The notes under the pieces were generated by a model. That model was not told the origin of the DNA. It did not search any database and was given only the letters and a program-made list of their open reading frames with translations. From Strongylocentrotus droebachiensis (taxonomy: Eukaryota > Echinodermata > Echinoidea > Camarodonta > Strongylocentrotidae): a stretch of DNA of 64,000 nt. The DNA lies in the NCBI GenBank assembly GCA_035222895.1, contig JAVYIG010002095.1, positions 1-64,000 of the forward strand. The letters run 5' to 3'. The position numbers and the translations under genes are program-made. This document shows, piece after piece, positions 1-10,400 of the stretch (the stretch's first letter is position 1; the number at the start of each line of letters is the position of its first letter).

Positions 1-450
1 GGTGCCCATTTTCTTTTAACTAATGCACATTTTCCTTTATTACAAGTGCCCCTTTTTCATTCACATAAGTGCCCCTTTTCATATCTGGTCATTGCCCCTT
101 TTCAGGGTGTGATAAGTTCCTCTTTTCACCTCTGATAATTTCCCTTTTAACAATATATAATAATATCTTATAAATGCCCCTATCAAAATCGGATAGGGGC
201 CCCTTTTCCGTCAACAAATGCCGATTTACTATTCTCATGACTGACTTTTTTCATCCCTGGTGAGTGCCTTTTTTTGAAGGTGTAAGAAGTGCCCATTTTC
301 ACCTCTGATAATTACTCTTTGTGCTTTGGCACATGCACCTTTTCTTTCCTCATAAGTGTACCCTTTTCCTCTCATCATTAAACGCGCCCTAGCTAATTTC
401 AAGCGGCTAAGAGCAATTTCCCCCAAAGCTCGCTCGCTACGCTCGTACGC
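1..450. repeat. Degenerate array of GTGCCCCTTTTC-type units
   Basis: About 25-30-bp imperfect units reading roughly AAGTGCCCCTTTTCANNTCTGATAA, repeated some 12 times with gaps. The complementary orientation (GAAAAGGGGCACTTATC) is found at 4985-5175 and 5870-6320, inside the oppositely oriented element copy. Confidence 0.7.
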
Positions 451-881
451 ATCTATAGGTGAAATACTTATGTTACTTATCAAAGGTCTTTTCAGTCTTC
501 CGTTATGAGAATGTGCTTATAACCCCAATAGGATTGTGAGTTGTTCCTCTTTATAAGATGTAATTTTTCGCACTGCGATCTCACACATCTTTAAAAATTT
601 TCCTCGCTCGCAAACAATTTTTTAAACAATCAAACGCAACTGGCAAAGCATGATGATTAAGCAATATCATGTATGGTGGTTAAAGTGAAACAAATATTGA
701 AATCATCCCTGATAATTGTTATCACAATGTAGGGGTATATACCAATGTCTAAACAAATTGTATATTTCGCTTTGAGATTTCCCTTTGTAGGTGCCCTTTT
801 TTTCTCTCCAGAAAGTGCCTTTTTTCTTGGTGCCCCCCTCCCCCCCCCCCCCCCCACTTGGAAGTTGCTCGGCCACCCTGG
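1..881 (-). mobile_element. hAT-like non-autonomous DNA element, copy B (cut by the window edge)
   Basis: Reading leftward from 881, the terminus CCAGGGTGGCCGAGCA and the next 360 bases match copy A (3901-4240) in the same order: CTTCCAAGTGGGG, a G-run, GGCACTTTCTGGA, GGCACCTACAAAGG, then the TATACCCCTA..TTGTGAT segment and the GATCGCAGTGCGA segment. Beyond this comes a degenerate array of GTGCCCNTTTTC units (1-450). No coding capacity is seen. The CAGGGGCGGC-like end suggests hAT, but the superfamily is uncertain. Confidence 0.6.
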
Positions 882-1416
882 TACTACAGTACTAATCATT
901 GATCTTCAGATACTATTGAATGCCGACATGGGATAGAAAAGTTCAGCATTAACAAATTTGCTATTATAGATTGTATATCAAGATCCCCCTTCTCTCTTTC
1001 CCGCCCCCCCCCCCCCCCCCCATTTATGAAATGGGAAATTCATCCAAATATCGTCTGACTAGTTTTACTATTCGGACTGTCACTGGCTCCTTGCATAGAA
1101 AAGTCCTGTAAATGGTATTACGATTTTGAAGTGCCATCATGTTTGTATTTTACATTCTCTCTCTCTCTCTCTCTCTCTCTCTTTAAAAAATTGATGTTGT
1201 TTAGCTTCATTTTCTATATAGCGCTTTTCTTTAATAATCACGATCAAGTCAGAAGAAAAATTGTTTTATTCTCCGATCTTTCTTAATTGGGTATGATCAG
1301 CCAGTTCCAATCGTCTAACTGGTTGCTTTCTATACCCTGTGAATGTCTACAAAATGCCCCTTTGCCTAAAATAGATACATCCTCTCCTGTGTATGAAGAT
1401 ATAATCAGAGGGGGGG
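882..1416. other. Spacer with low-complexity runs
   Basis: No gene seen. Holds a C-run at about 1003-1021 and a (CT)n microsatellite at 1156-1181; otherwise A+T-rich unique-looking sequence. Confidence 0.6.
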
Positions 1417-1497
1417 CAGGGGCGTCGCCAAAGGGGGGTGTGCGACACCCCCCCCCCCCACCTGTCAGGATATTGTGGGTAAAATTGCGCTGCCGTC

Positions 1498-1803
1498 GGG
1501 AAAAAGAAAAAAGGGGGAGGGAAAAAAAGAGAGGGAAAAAAGGGAGGGAAAAAAGAGAGGGAAAAAAAGAGAGGGAAAAAAGAAAGGGAAAAAAGAGAGG
1601 GAAAGGGAAAGAAAAGAAAAAAAAGAAAGGAAAAGAAAGGAAAGAAAGGAAAAGAAAGAAAAGAGAAGAAAGAAAGAAAGAGAAAAAAAGAAAAAGAGGG
1701 AGGAGAGGAAAGAAAGGAAAGAAAGAAAAGAAAAAAAAGAAAAAAGAGTGAAAGGGAAACAAAAGAAACGGGGATGAAAGAGAGGAGAGAGAGGGGAGGT
1801 AAG
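1498..1803 (+). repeat. 300-bp polypurine (GGGAAAAA)n tract
   Basis: Almost uninterrupted A/G on the + strand, built from GGGAAAAA(A)GAGA-type units. The long open frames across it (poly Lys/Glu on one strand, poly Phe/Leu/Ser on the other) are composition artefacts. Confidence 0.9.
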
Positions 1804-2140
1804 AGTCCTGAGAGAGGAGGAGTGGGAGTAAAAGAGAGAAGGGGTTGTTGGTGGAGTCGTCTCGTCGAGGGAGCAAGAAAGACACGGGTAAATATGTTGC
1901 TGTGTCGGGTCAGCTGTGTCGGTATTCTTGCTCGATCCTCGTGTACTATATATCAATGCAGAAGTTTGAAGTCGGTGAGATGTATATTGTCGGTCGGCCG
2001 AGAAGTATTTTTTCCCAACGACTTCGAGAGTGACTACAACTACAATACTAGTAATTTTCTCGAAGTTTTACTTCCTATAATATCAGCTAAAGAAATCAGA
2101 GGTTTAAAATTTTCGGGGAAACTAAATTCAAACAAGGTTT

Positions 2141-2775
2141 AAGAGTCAACAACGGTACGACGAATCGTCTTCCTTTCTTTATATTGTGATGAAACGCCAA
2201 AATTCCGCGCTTCGCGCGGAAGGGGAAACTTTCATTTAGACGAGTCGAGAACGGTACAACGAATCGTCTTCCTTCTCTAATAATATGAGAAATGTCAAAA
2301 TTTTCGCGCTTTGCGCGAGAGGGGGAAACTGAATTCAGATGAATAGGCTTATTAAGAGTCGAAAACAGTACGACGAATCGTCTTCTTTCTCTAATAATTT
2401 AATGAAACGTCAAAACTTCCGCGCTTTGCGCGGGAGGGGGAAGCTTCATCAGATAATGATTAAGAGTCGAGAACAGTACACCGAATCGTCTGCTTTTTCT
2501 CATAATTTAATGAAACGTCAAAGCTTCCGCGCTTTGCGCGGGAGGGGGAGAAACTGAATCCAGACAAGGATAAACAGTCGAGAACGGTACAGCAAATCGT
2601 CTTCTTTTTTATAATAATTTTAATGAAACGTCATAGCTTTCGCGCTTCGCGCGGGAGGGGGGGGGGGGGACCTCATTCAGCCAAGGATTAACAGTCGAAA
2701 ACGTTACAATTAATCGTTTTCTTTTCCTAATAATTTAAGGAACGTCTAAGCTTCCGCGCTTCGCCCACACCCCCC
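2141..2775. repeat. Satellite of about 110 bp, roughly six units
   Basis: Units start near 2141, 2241, 2354, 2462, 2574 and 2689, each carrying AGTCGAGAACGGTAC, then CGAATCGTCTTC, ATTTAATGAAACGTCAAA and a G+C-rich palindrome of the form CGCGCTTTGCGCG followed by a G-run. Identity between units is high but not complete. The 72-codon frame at 2339-2557 is just two units. Confidence 0.9.
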
Positions 2776-3056
2776 TAATGAGCGCGCTTTTAAGTGATTA
2801 TCTTGCTCACTACCGCCCCTTCATAAATAAGATCCTAGCTCCGCGCCTGCATTAAAATATATAGCTATGATGCTGACTAAATTGAAGAAATAATTCGTAG
2901 ATAGTCCATAGGAAAAACAATTTAGCCTTCGCCCCAGGTTTATAAGGTTGAATTTGTAGATATCCGACATTTCATTTTGTCGGTAATTGGTGGCTAGTTT
3001 TGTCGGTAATCGTTGGCCTCTACACCCCCCACTGAAAAAGTCTAGCGACGCCCCTG

Positions 3057-3900
3057 GGGGGGGGGGGTAATACAAATGTAAGACCTTCATCATCGAGGAA
3101 TCTTGCCCTTCTAGCATTGTTCCATGCCTGTACAGTGCATACATTTTCAAATATTATTTAAGGGTTCTACATCCAATGAGGAGGTAACATGCCCTGCTCA
3201 TTTTCTTGACAACGTCTTGTCAACAAAATGAATTCACCTTTTAGGCCCATTTCACATTTCAGTTGAGCTAAATCTGGGGTGATTGCAGGGCTCTATACAA
3301 TTGAGGCTATATACCCTCGACGGTAAACAAAAGAGAACATTATTATAAGGCCAATTCACTGGAATAGATTCCTAGTTTCTCTCTGGACTTTTCTCAAACG
3401 AGCAAGAGGTATTCCGGCCATGTTAGCTCTATATATTTGGACATAGTATAATTATATTCTTCTTCTAATTATCTTTTTTGGGTAAAATATTAAAATGGCT
3501 ATGCAGCTCATCATGAAGATCTGTATGTAGATAATAATGTGTATGCATGCACTCTTTGCGAGAAGTTTAGCATTATTATGTGACTCTTATGTCCTCAGAT
3601 TGTGAATAATGTAATTTCAGAATGTAAAGAATAAAAATATCTAGAACAAGTTTATAGTTCTGCTGGTTTGTAATTATAAACAGTTTCAGTCTATTGTCCC
3701 TACCCCCAAACACCTTGGTTGTGTTGTATATAATATATAAGGCCCGTAACTAGGGTTTTAGAGGGGTGCCAGGATGTCAATCTGCTCTACGTCAAACGGA
3801 AAATGGTTTTTGCTTTTCAAATTTTCAGAATCTTTACCAGCATTCTTGTATCATATAAAAATATCAATATTTTTAGCAGTTGCCATATTCGTGGATTTCA
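3057..3900. other. Spacer between two transposons
   Basis: No gene recognised. A+T-rich, without obvious repeats apart from the G-run at its left edge. Confidence 0.5.
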
Positions 3901-4249
3901 CCTGGGGCGGCGGAGCGTCTTCCAAGTGGGGGTGGGGGCACCAACAAAAAAGGGCACTTTCTGGAAACATGGGCACCTACAAAGGAAACCTCAAAGCGAA
4001 ATATACAATTTTTAAACAGTGGTAATATACATGTATATACCCCTATATTGTGATTACATTGTAAGTGATAATGATTCAATATTTATTTCTCCGCGCATCA
4101 TGCTTTGCAGTTGGGTGTGATGATTTGAATATCTATTTGCAAGGGAGCAAAGCAAGCGAGCAAATAAAAAAAAAAAATTGAGGTCGCAGTGCGAATAATC
4201 GCAACTCAAAGACGGAAAACTAATGCTGATGGGGTCTTAATCATGAATG

Positions 4250-4935
4250 GAACATAATATCAACTATTGAAAATGAACTTGAGAAGCAGGTATACTCCAT
4301 GTAGGTCAAAGTCTAAACAACTCGTGTTACACCATGTCCATAAAATATACTACTCAGATGTAGATCATTATATTACTAATAATTTTACTCGTGTCTCAAA
4401 TATCCATGGATACGATACAAGAAATAGTCATTTTAAATTTTGTTTTACCTAAGCGAAAAGGACAAATTGGAAACTCTTTTTATTTTAATGGTATTCAATT
4501 TTGGAATTCTCTCCCAAAACATGTCAAATAGTTAAGAATTTTTCACACTTAAAAGTGTATTAAAACAATACCTAAAGCATGAATCCCTTCCAGAACAGTA
4601 ATATCAGTTATCTTAAATCACAGTTTCATTATGTGTAGCGCATGTTTTTAAGTTTAATCTTGCATAATATACCGTAGATCATTGTTTGCTATAAGTTCTA
4701 GAAATTTTTGTTGTTGTTTATGTTATATTATTTATTCGTAATATCGTAGTAGTTATTAGTTGTGATATTTTATTCTCATGCCGTACTGTACACGTACTTT
4801 ATAGGACCCCGTTGGAAATAAGCCTTTTCCGGCTTTCATGGGTTATCCTGTCAATGTATCTTCCCGTTCCATTTTGCTTTATGTATGCATTCAATGTACT
4901 ATACTTGACGAATAAAATCAATCAATCAATCATAA
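4250..4935 (+). mobile_element. 5'-truncated LINE, reverse transcriptase C-terminus and 3' tail
   Basis: The + strand codes, in shifting frames, IHGYDTRNSHFKF then YFNGIQFWNSLPKHVK, the usual C-terminal pattern of non-LTR retrotransposon reverse transcriptases (Y-x-T-R-x..., x-x-x-W-N-S-L-P-x-x-[IV]-K). A 3' UTR follows and ends TTGACGAATAAAATCAATCA with an (ATCA)n tail at about 4912-4932. The copy is broken by stops and lies inside the hAT-like element. Confidence 0.75.
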
Positions 4936-4984
4936 ATGCAAGTTGCTCATATAGTCGCTTTAAAATTAATGGCACATCAATTAG

Positions 4985-5175
4985 AAAGGAAAAGCGGACA
5001 CTTGTCAAAATGAAGTGGACACTTAAACAAACAAAATGAGCAAGTGTCAAAGCAAAAAGGGCAATTATCACAGGTGAAAATGAGGCACTCTTCAAACCTG
5101 AAAAGGGTCACTCACCGGAGAAGGGCACTAATAAACATGGAAACGAGGCATATTTTGTCGAAGGAAAATGGGCAC
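4985..5175 (+). repeat. GGGCACTT-type degenerate array, part 1
   Basis: Imperfect units of the form AAAATGAGGCACTNNTCA and AAAAGGGCA; same motif, inverted, as the array at 1-450. Confidence 0.65.
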
Positions 5176-5479
5176 CGTATTTTAAAGGTAATGCAAAGTT
5201 TTGGGAAATTTAGAAAATTGGGTGGATAGTGATTCTTTACAATTTTGATGTATTTTGATGCCCCTGTGGATGTATTATAAGCACTAAAAAATGTAGCCCC
5301 TAAACACTTCTGATTTCGAGAAAAATTAAATAGAAAAATTTACGGTGCTCCCGGTAAATTTGATAAATTTCAAATAGCGCCTACAGCCGTACAGTGGTAG
5401 CTGATACCATGACAATCTCAGAATATGTAATTGTGATATATAATTCCAAACGGTCGATTTTAGTAAAGAAATATTTTGT

Positions 5480-5600
5480 TATATTGTGTGTGTGTGTGTG
5501 TAATTGGGTTTTTACAGACGTGTATCAATCAGATATGATTATTTACGTCTGGGGACCGACCTTTAACGTCACCATCCGAAAGACGTGACTCAGTTTCGAA
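5480..5600 (-). repeat. SINE-like repeat, copy 1
   Basis: Shares TATCAATCAGATATGATTA, TTTACGTCTGGGGACCGACC and GTCACC..CGAAAGACGTGACTC with copies at 8168-8300 and 8360-8440. A GT microsatellite borders it on the left. In copy 2 a tRNA B-box-like GGTTTCGAACC follows, suggesting a tRNA-derived SINE on the minus strand. Confidence 0.6.
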
Positions 5601-5869
5601 CTGCGTCCTCGGCTGAATCAGTTGTAACTTCCACATTTAGCTGGATTACAGGCGCACGCCACAACGCCTAGTTATAGCTTAACTAATATATTGACCTTGA
5701 GAGGGAGCTATACACATTATGAGTTTATTATTTACAATTTCATAACTTTAGACTCGATTTCAACCGCGACAACGATCTTTGAATAGAGTAGGATCGCATA
5801 TGCTTCCAATATGTTCATTTGAACCAAATTCATGACCCCATACCAAAACTTTGTATAACCTTTAATAGA

Positions 5870-6320
5870 GGGCATTTATCAGAGGTCAAGAGGTACATTT
5901 ATTAAAAGGGGACGGGACTCTTATTCAAAAAGGAAAGGGGGCACTTATCAAAAGAAAAGGAGCACCTGTTAAAATGAAAGCAGCACTTTATCAGTAAAAA
6001 TGGGCACTTCTCGCACCTAAAAAGAGGCATTCACCAAAGATGAAAACACGGCACTTTTAAGAATGCAAAAGGGGCACTTATTAGAAATGGAAAGGGTAAG
6101 TGTAAAAATAAAAAGGGGCACTTATTAGAAGTGAAGGAGGCACTTTTCAAAGTAAAAGGGTCACCTCGTCTACACGCTCAAGTTACTTCTTAGAGAACCT
6201 GACCTATTATGTATTCTGTATTTATGATTTGTAGTTTGTTATGATGCCAACAATATAAACTGAAACTTATCTGAATAAAAGGAGCACTTTTCCTATGTAA
6301 ACAGGGCACTTTGGGGTACT
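5870..6320 (+). repeat. GGGCACTT-type degenerate array, part 2
   Basis: About 14 imperfect units such as AAAAGGGGCACTTATTAGAA with variable spacing, running up to the right end of the hAT-like element. Confidence 0.75.
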
Positions 6321-6360
6321 TGAAAAAATGGTGGGGGCAATCGGGGAGCGCCGCCTCTGG

Positions 6361-6566
6361 TGGCCCCTTCTAGGCTTCGGGAACAAACTTAATTTTTCTG
6401 TTCGAAAATCAACTTTTAGATACAACACCGTAACGGTTTCACTAATAACTGTGTCCTACCTATGCCTTCAATTTGCCCGTTTTGCATTGTTCCATTACCT
6501 ATATCAGACTGGGCATCCTCCTCCTTAAATTTTGTTTTCCTCTCCTTTTTTAGCGGACCTCTTGCG
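6361..6566. other. Short spacer without recognisable genes
   Basis: Nothing identified. The LINE remnant on the right begins at a (GATT)n run. Confidence 0.4.
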
Positions 6567-6725
6567 GATTGATTGATTGATTTTTATTCGACAAGCTTCC
6601 AACATACAACAATATACAATAATAACAGATCAAAAATAAGTCAGCTTGAACAAGATAACCCACGAAAGCTCGAGAGCTCATTTCCAGTGGGGTCCCTTAC
6701 AGACATGTATAAAATTAATAAGTTA
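6567..6725 (-). mobile_element. LINE 3' end, same family as 4250-4935, opposite strand
   Basis: Starts with (GATT)n and TTTTTATTCGACAAG, the complement of CGAATAAAAATC(AATC)n. The complement contains GGGACCCCACTGGAAATGAG then TTTCGTGGGTTATC, matching AGGACCCCGTTGGAAATAAG then TTTCATGGGTTATC at 4803-4855. Only the 3' UTR is kept. Confidence 0.7.
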
Positions 6726-7080
6726 AAATAGTAATATTTACAGACAGATAAGAAAATTAAAAGAACTACTTATTAAAGATAATAATAATAATAACAACAT
6801 TAAACTGATGATAGAAATGATATTAAGTACAAGAAGAAAAAGAAGAAGGAGAAGAAGAAAAAGAGGAGAAGGAAGAAGAGGAAAATAATGATGAATTTGT
6901 AGAATTTCTATAACGTACGAAAACATAAGTATATACAACATGAAAAAGTATGAACCGCACCCCCTTAGTTACGGGCCCATATATATATATATACATAAAT
7001 CCATCACTCTTTTTCCAAAAGCAATCCCCCTCGCTCCTATTATTTTCAATGATCTAGGTCGGCGTTTGTTTCCTTAATAT
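6726..7080. repeat. A+T-rich stretch with (AAT)n and (GAA)n simple repeats
   Basis: (AAT/AAC)n at about 6780-6800, a GAA/GGA-rich purine tract at 6829-6885 and (TA)n at 6978-6992. No gene seen. Confidence 0.7.
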
Positions 7081-7414
7081 TGAGGATACCGTAAATTTGT
7101 TCCGGTTACAAATAGTACTCGATATGTTCAACTGAATATACAGTTCCTTTTGTGTAGACATCGGGAAGTGAACACAGTATGTAAGAAACTTTCTGGCTCG
7201 ATAAGATTTTCGCTGATGCAGTCCGAAGTGGAATTTTACATGTCTTGAAAGTACAGCGAACTACTATACTATTTTCATTGGAGTTACAATTTTGTACGGA
7301 AGTGAAATTATTGTACTTGTACAAATTGTAGTCAATGAACGAAAGAGGGGATTGCTGAATATTGTTCACTCAATCATCCTAATCAGTTAGGATTCTAGGA
7401 AGATCTCAACAAAG
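7081..7414 (+). promoter_or_regulatory. Presumed promoter / 5' UTR of the slingshot gene
   Basis: This stretch precedes the start codon and is free of recognisable repeats, unlike the sequence on its left. An in-frame TAG at 7388-7390 lies eight codons before the ATG, so the reading frame cannot extend upstream. The ATG context (CAAAGATGTC, A at -3) is favourable. I see no clear TATA box, and no transcription start can be fixed from sequence alone. Placing the promoter here is inference from position. Confidence 0.4.
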
Positions 7415-7480
7415 ATGTCACTCGTCACAGTCCAACGGTCTCCCAGCAATAGCAATGCGAGTTCGACCATTTCGACTCTG
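7415..7480 (+). CDS. ssh: slingshot exon 1 (residues 1-22)
   Basis: Codes MSLVTVQRSPSNSNASS followed by TISTL, then GTAAGC. This matches the conserved vertebrate SSH start (M-A-L-V-T-[LV]-Q-R-S-P, from memory), which makes it a confident first coding exon although it sits 34 kb before exon 2. It ends in phase 0 and exon 2 starts in phase 0. An upstream in-frame stop fixes the start at this ATG. Confidence 0.9.
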
Positions 7481-10400
7481 GTAAGCAGACTTGTTTAATT
7501 TATTTTACAGGGGTCTCACGTCTCGATCTCCCCGGTCAGACTCCGGTATAGTGTCATGATATTTGGGGTTCGGTTCGGTCACTAACGTCGGTCGGTAAAA
7601 CTACAAAGTACAAGTACAAGTACAACTAGGCCTACAACTACAACTACAGTACAAGGCCAAGGGTAAAATCAGCTGCAGTCTCGGCATCTCTTTGCGTAGA
7701 CCGAAAATTTCTGTCTCTTTATTTTCATTGCCTCTCAGTCATATTTGGGTAGGGTTGTCGGCTCCTCTCTTTAGAGACAGAAGCCGGCCATTGGGTCTCC
7801 TGTGCAAAATTGTGCCGGTTAACTTTTCAGTAAAATGTCATTTCTACATATCTGCTAACTCCGGGAAGCTCCAACACCGGCGCGTAGTTGGAGCTTCCGG
7901 AGTTACATATCTGCTGCATTTAGACTCCAAAATTAGGCCTCATTTCAGCGGATACATATCTGCTGCATTTATACTCCAAAATTAGGCCTAGATCTAGATA
8001 TCTAGGCTAAAATACATCGGTTCCAGTTACCAGCTTGACTGTAGTCTTGTAGATCTAGACGCCTCCTTTTTCTGGATTTTCTTCGTCAAAATTAAATTCT
8101 TGCAGCTGTATTTTAAACTGTTACCGAATACTGTTACTGCACAGGAAAGAAGATGTCATCTAGATCTATTGTGTGTGTGTGTAATTGTGTTTTACAGACG
8201 TTTATCAATCAGATAATGAGATATGATTATTTACGTCTGGGGACTGACCTTTAATGTCACCACTTGGAAAGATGTGACTCGGTTTCGAACCAGGGTCCCC
8301 TGATTCATTTTGTACAGAAGGTGAAGACAGAGAGCCGACCCAGTGAACGTGCCGTATCAATCGTATCAATCAGATATGATTATTTACGTCTGTGGAACGA
8401 CCTTTAACGTCACCATCCAAAAGATGTGACTCTCATCTGTTGTAGTCGCAAGGCAAAATGATTATGAAACAAAACTGTGATAAAGTCATTACAAACTTGT
8501 AGCTCATGCACATTAATTTCCATGCATTTCCTTTTCAAAACATTGAATATTTTTATTTTAGCTAGTGGTAACAAATTAATACTAAATCTATCGTTTTAAT
8601 GCCTTGGGTTATAGTTATACTGCCCCCTCCACCGAAAAAAGGAGAAACTCTGGAATAACTTTACCACAACAAAAAGAAAAACATTTGAAGAACCAAGGCA
8701 TTAAATGATAGATTTGGTATTAATTTTTTAGCACTACAAAAAATTCAATGCATTAGAAAGGAAATGCATTAATATTCGGGTAAGGATCAGGCGGAAGAGG
8801 ACGAATAAAAATGCCCAACGTAGGGTCGGGTTCGAACTCATCAGAGATTTCACTCAAAATCTTTTATTTTGTGAACCCATGTTTTCCAGGCACCTGTTCG
8901 TGTCGAGTCCTCCCCAAGGTCTGTCTGACTGCGCCAAATTTGCAACCATCGATAACGCTTTCATTAAATTCCATATCTTTAAGTTGCATGATTTTAGTGT
9001 TGAGCCTTGTTTGAAAACTTTGAATAACATTTATGATAAAGGAACATTAATCTACCAATGGCAACATGCCAGGCTGATGTATGAAAAATAAATAAATATT
9101 TATAAAGCAAATTTCTTAATGTATCATATTTACTGTGACCTCGAATCTTACTTTAGTGTGGGTATTATTATAAACAACAGAAACAAAGAACAACATTACA
9201 ACGCTTATTTGTAAGCAGTCTCTTGTTGCAAGTTTGACTTTCTCACAATTAAAGACCCTGTCTTAAGTTAAAAATGAAACATGAAAATGAAAGATGAATT
9301 ATATATTAATGGAAAGCTTGTAAGCCACAGATTACAATGATATCATTTATATGCTATTTCAGTGTCTGTCAGAGGAGTAACAGCTCTCTGAAAACTTGAA
9401 TTCTAAAGCTTTGAAAATCAGAAGTTGTTGACCTACTAAAACCTATCGATTTGATCATTTTGATGACATCTTTTTATGTGGAGTACGCATACTGTACATG
9501 TATAATCACAATGACTTAGCATTGATTAAGCATGGCTCATCGCCTCAGCTACATATACATGTAAATAGGCATGCCGATCGGGTCGACATGTCGACACTGT
9601 AACTGCGGCAAATTTAACCCCTGGTAACCTCTAATTTGGAGGGGTGCGGAAAACAAGGATTTAATTTGCTTTTGTGCAATACTGACAGAAAATATGTTGT
9701 ATTCCTACATGTATTTGTATTCTACATTCATTCAGCTTTCCATTGGTATAAAGTTGTATTTTCTTTGGATAGGGTCTTTAAAGAGTTCAACATATTGATG
9801 TATGTGTAGGTGGTTGTATCAGCAAACAAGTGCAATGTTTGTGTCTATTGACTACTAGACTAGTACTAGAGTGAGCAGAGCCTTGAGTGGGTAGATATAT
9901 AGAAGAATGATATCATTTCCTCTCTGCGGTCATGTTGGCTTGACCCGGGTGGTGGGTTAGGGTGAAATTGTAATGGGCAGGTGTTCAGGGAGTGCATGAG
10001 TCTAAAGAGTTAATTATAATACCTTAAGTTTTCTATTGGTTGTTGTTAGCAGGAGGGATGTTAACTGATGTATAAAATCATGAAAATTAATGCCCTTTTG
10101 GCTCTCAACAGACAATGTGAATTTAAACAATTTTATAGTCCCACCCCGTAACAGAATATATTACATGTAGCTTTCTGAATACCAAACAATAACAACAATA
10201 TGAATCAGTTTCTTGTAGATTGATTGATTGATGAGTCGATGAGAAAGAGAGGGAGGGAGAGGGAGAGAAAGGGAGAGAGAGAGAGGGAGAGAGAGGGGGG
10301 GGAGGGGGAAGGAGGGGGGGGGGGTGTGTAGACAGACATTTGGACAGAGGAAGTAGGCCTGTGCCAGGATTCGTTTTTTTTTTTTTTTTTTTTTTTTGCA

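Larger units (their letters stand above)
1417..3056. mobile_element. TIR-bounded non-autonomous DNA transposon (hAT-like) with internal satellite
   Basis: Begins CAGGGGCGTCGC at 1417 and ends GCGACGCCCCTG at 3056, a perfect 12-bp inverted terminal repeat; both ends then carry a GGGGGGTGT stretch. It is flanked by G-runs (AGGGGGGG before, GGGGGGGG after) that could be an 8-bp target duplication, the size used by hAT elements. Inside are a 300-bp polypurine tract and a six-unit satellite; no transposase remains. The family assignment is inference. Confidence 0.6.
3901..6360 (+). mobile_element. hAT-like non-autonomous DNA element, copy A
   Basis: Left terminus CCTGGGGCGGCGGAGCG (3901) and right terminus CGCCGCCTCTGG (ending 6360) are inverted versions of one another over about 12 bases. 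The left 340 bases match copy B. The right half consists of GGGCACTTATCAAAATGAAA-like units (4985-5175, 5870-6320). A LINE 3' end (about 4250-4935) and a SINE-like copy (5480-5600) sit inside. No transposase is visible, and no clean target duplication was found. Confidence 0.55.
7481..8510 (+). other. Intron 1, first part: SINE-like copies, hairpin and short tandem repeats
   Basis: Non-coding. Begins with the GTAAGC donor and a mildly CpG-richer stretch to about 7600, then short ACAAGT/ACAACT repeats (7603-7655). A hairpin and a partial tandem duplication follow at 7842-7990, and two SINE-like copies at 8168-8300 and 8360-8440. No exon was recognised. Confidence 0.6.

Noticed and set aside
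1-450. CRISPR-like array
   Set aside because: Units are degenerate, spacing is irregular and the genome is clearly animal.
1283-1956. Long open frames over 1283-1956 on both strands
   Set aside because: They are produced by the polypurine tract (poly Lys/Arg/Glu/Gly one way, poly Phe/Leu/Ser the other) and have no domain.
2339-2557. 72-codon frame with an internal protein repeat
   Set aside because: It is exactly two units of the 110-bp satellite; the repeat in the peptide is the DNA repeat.
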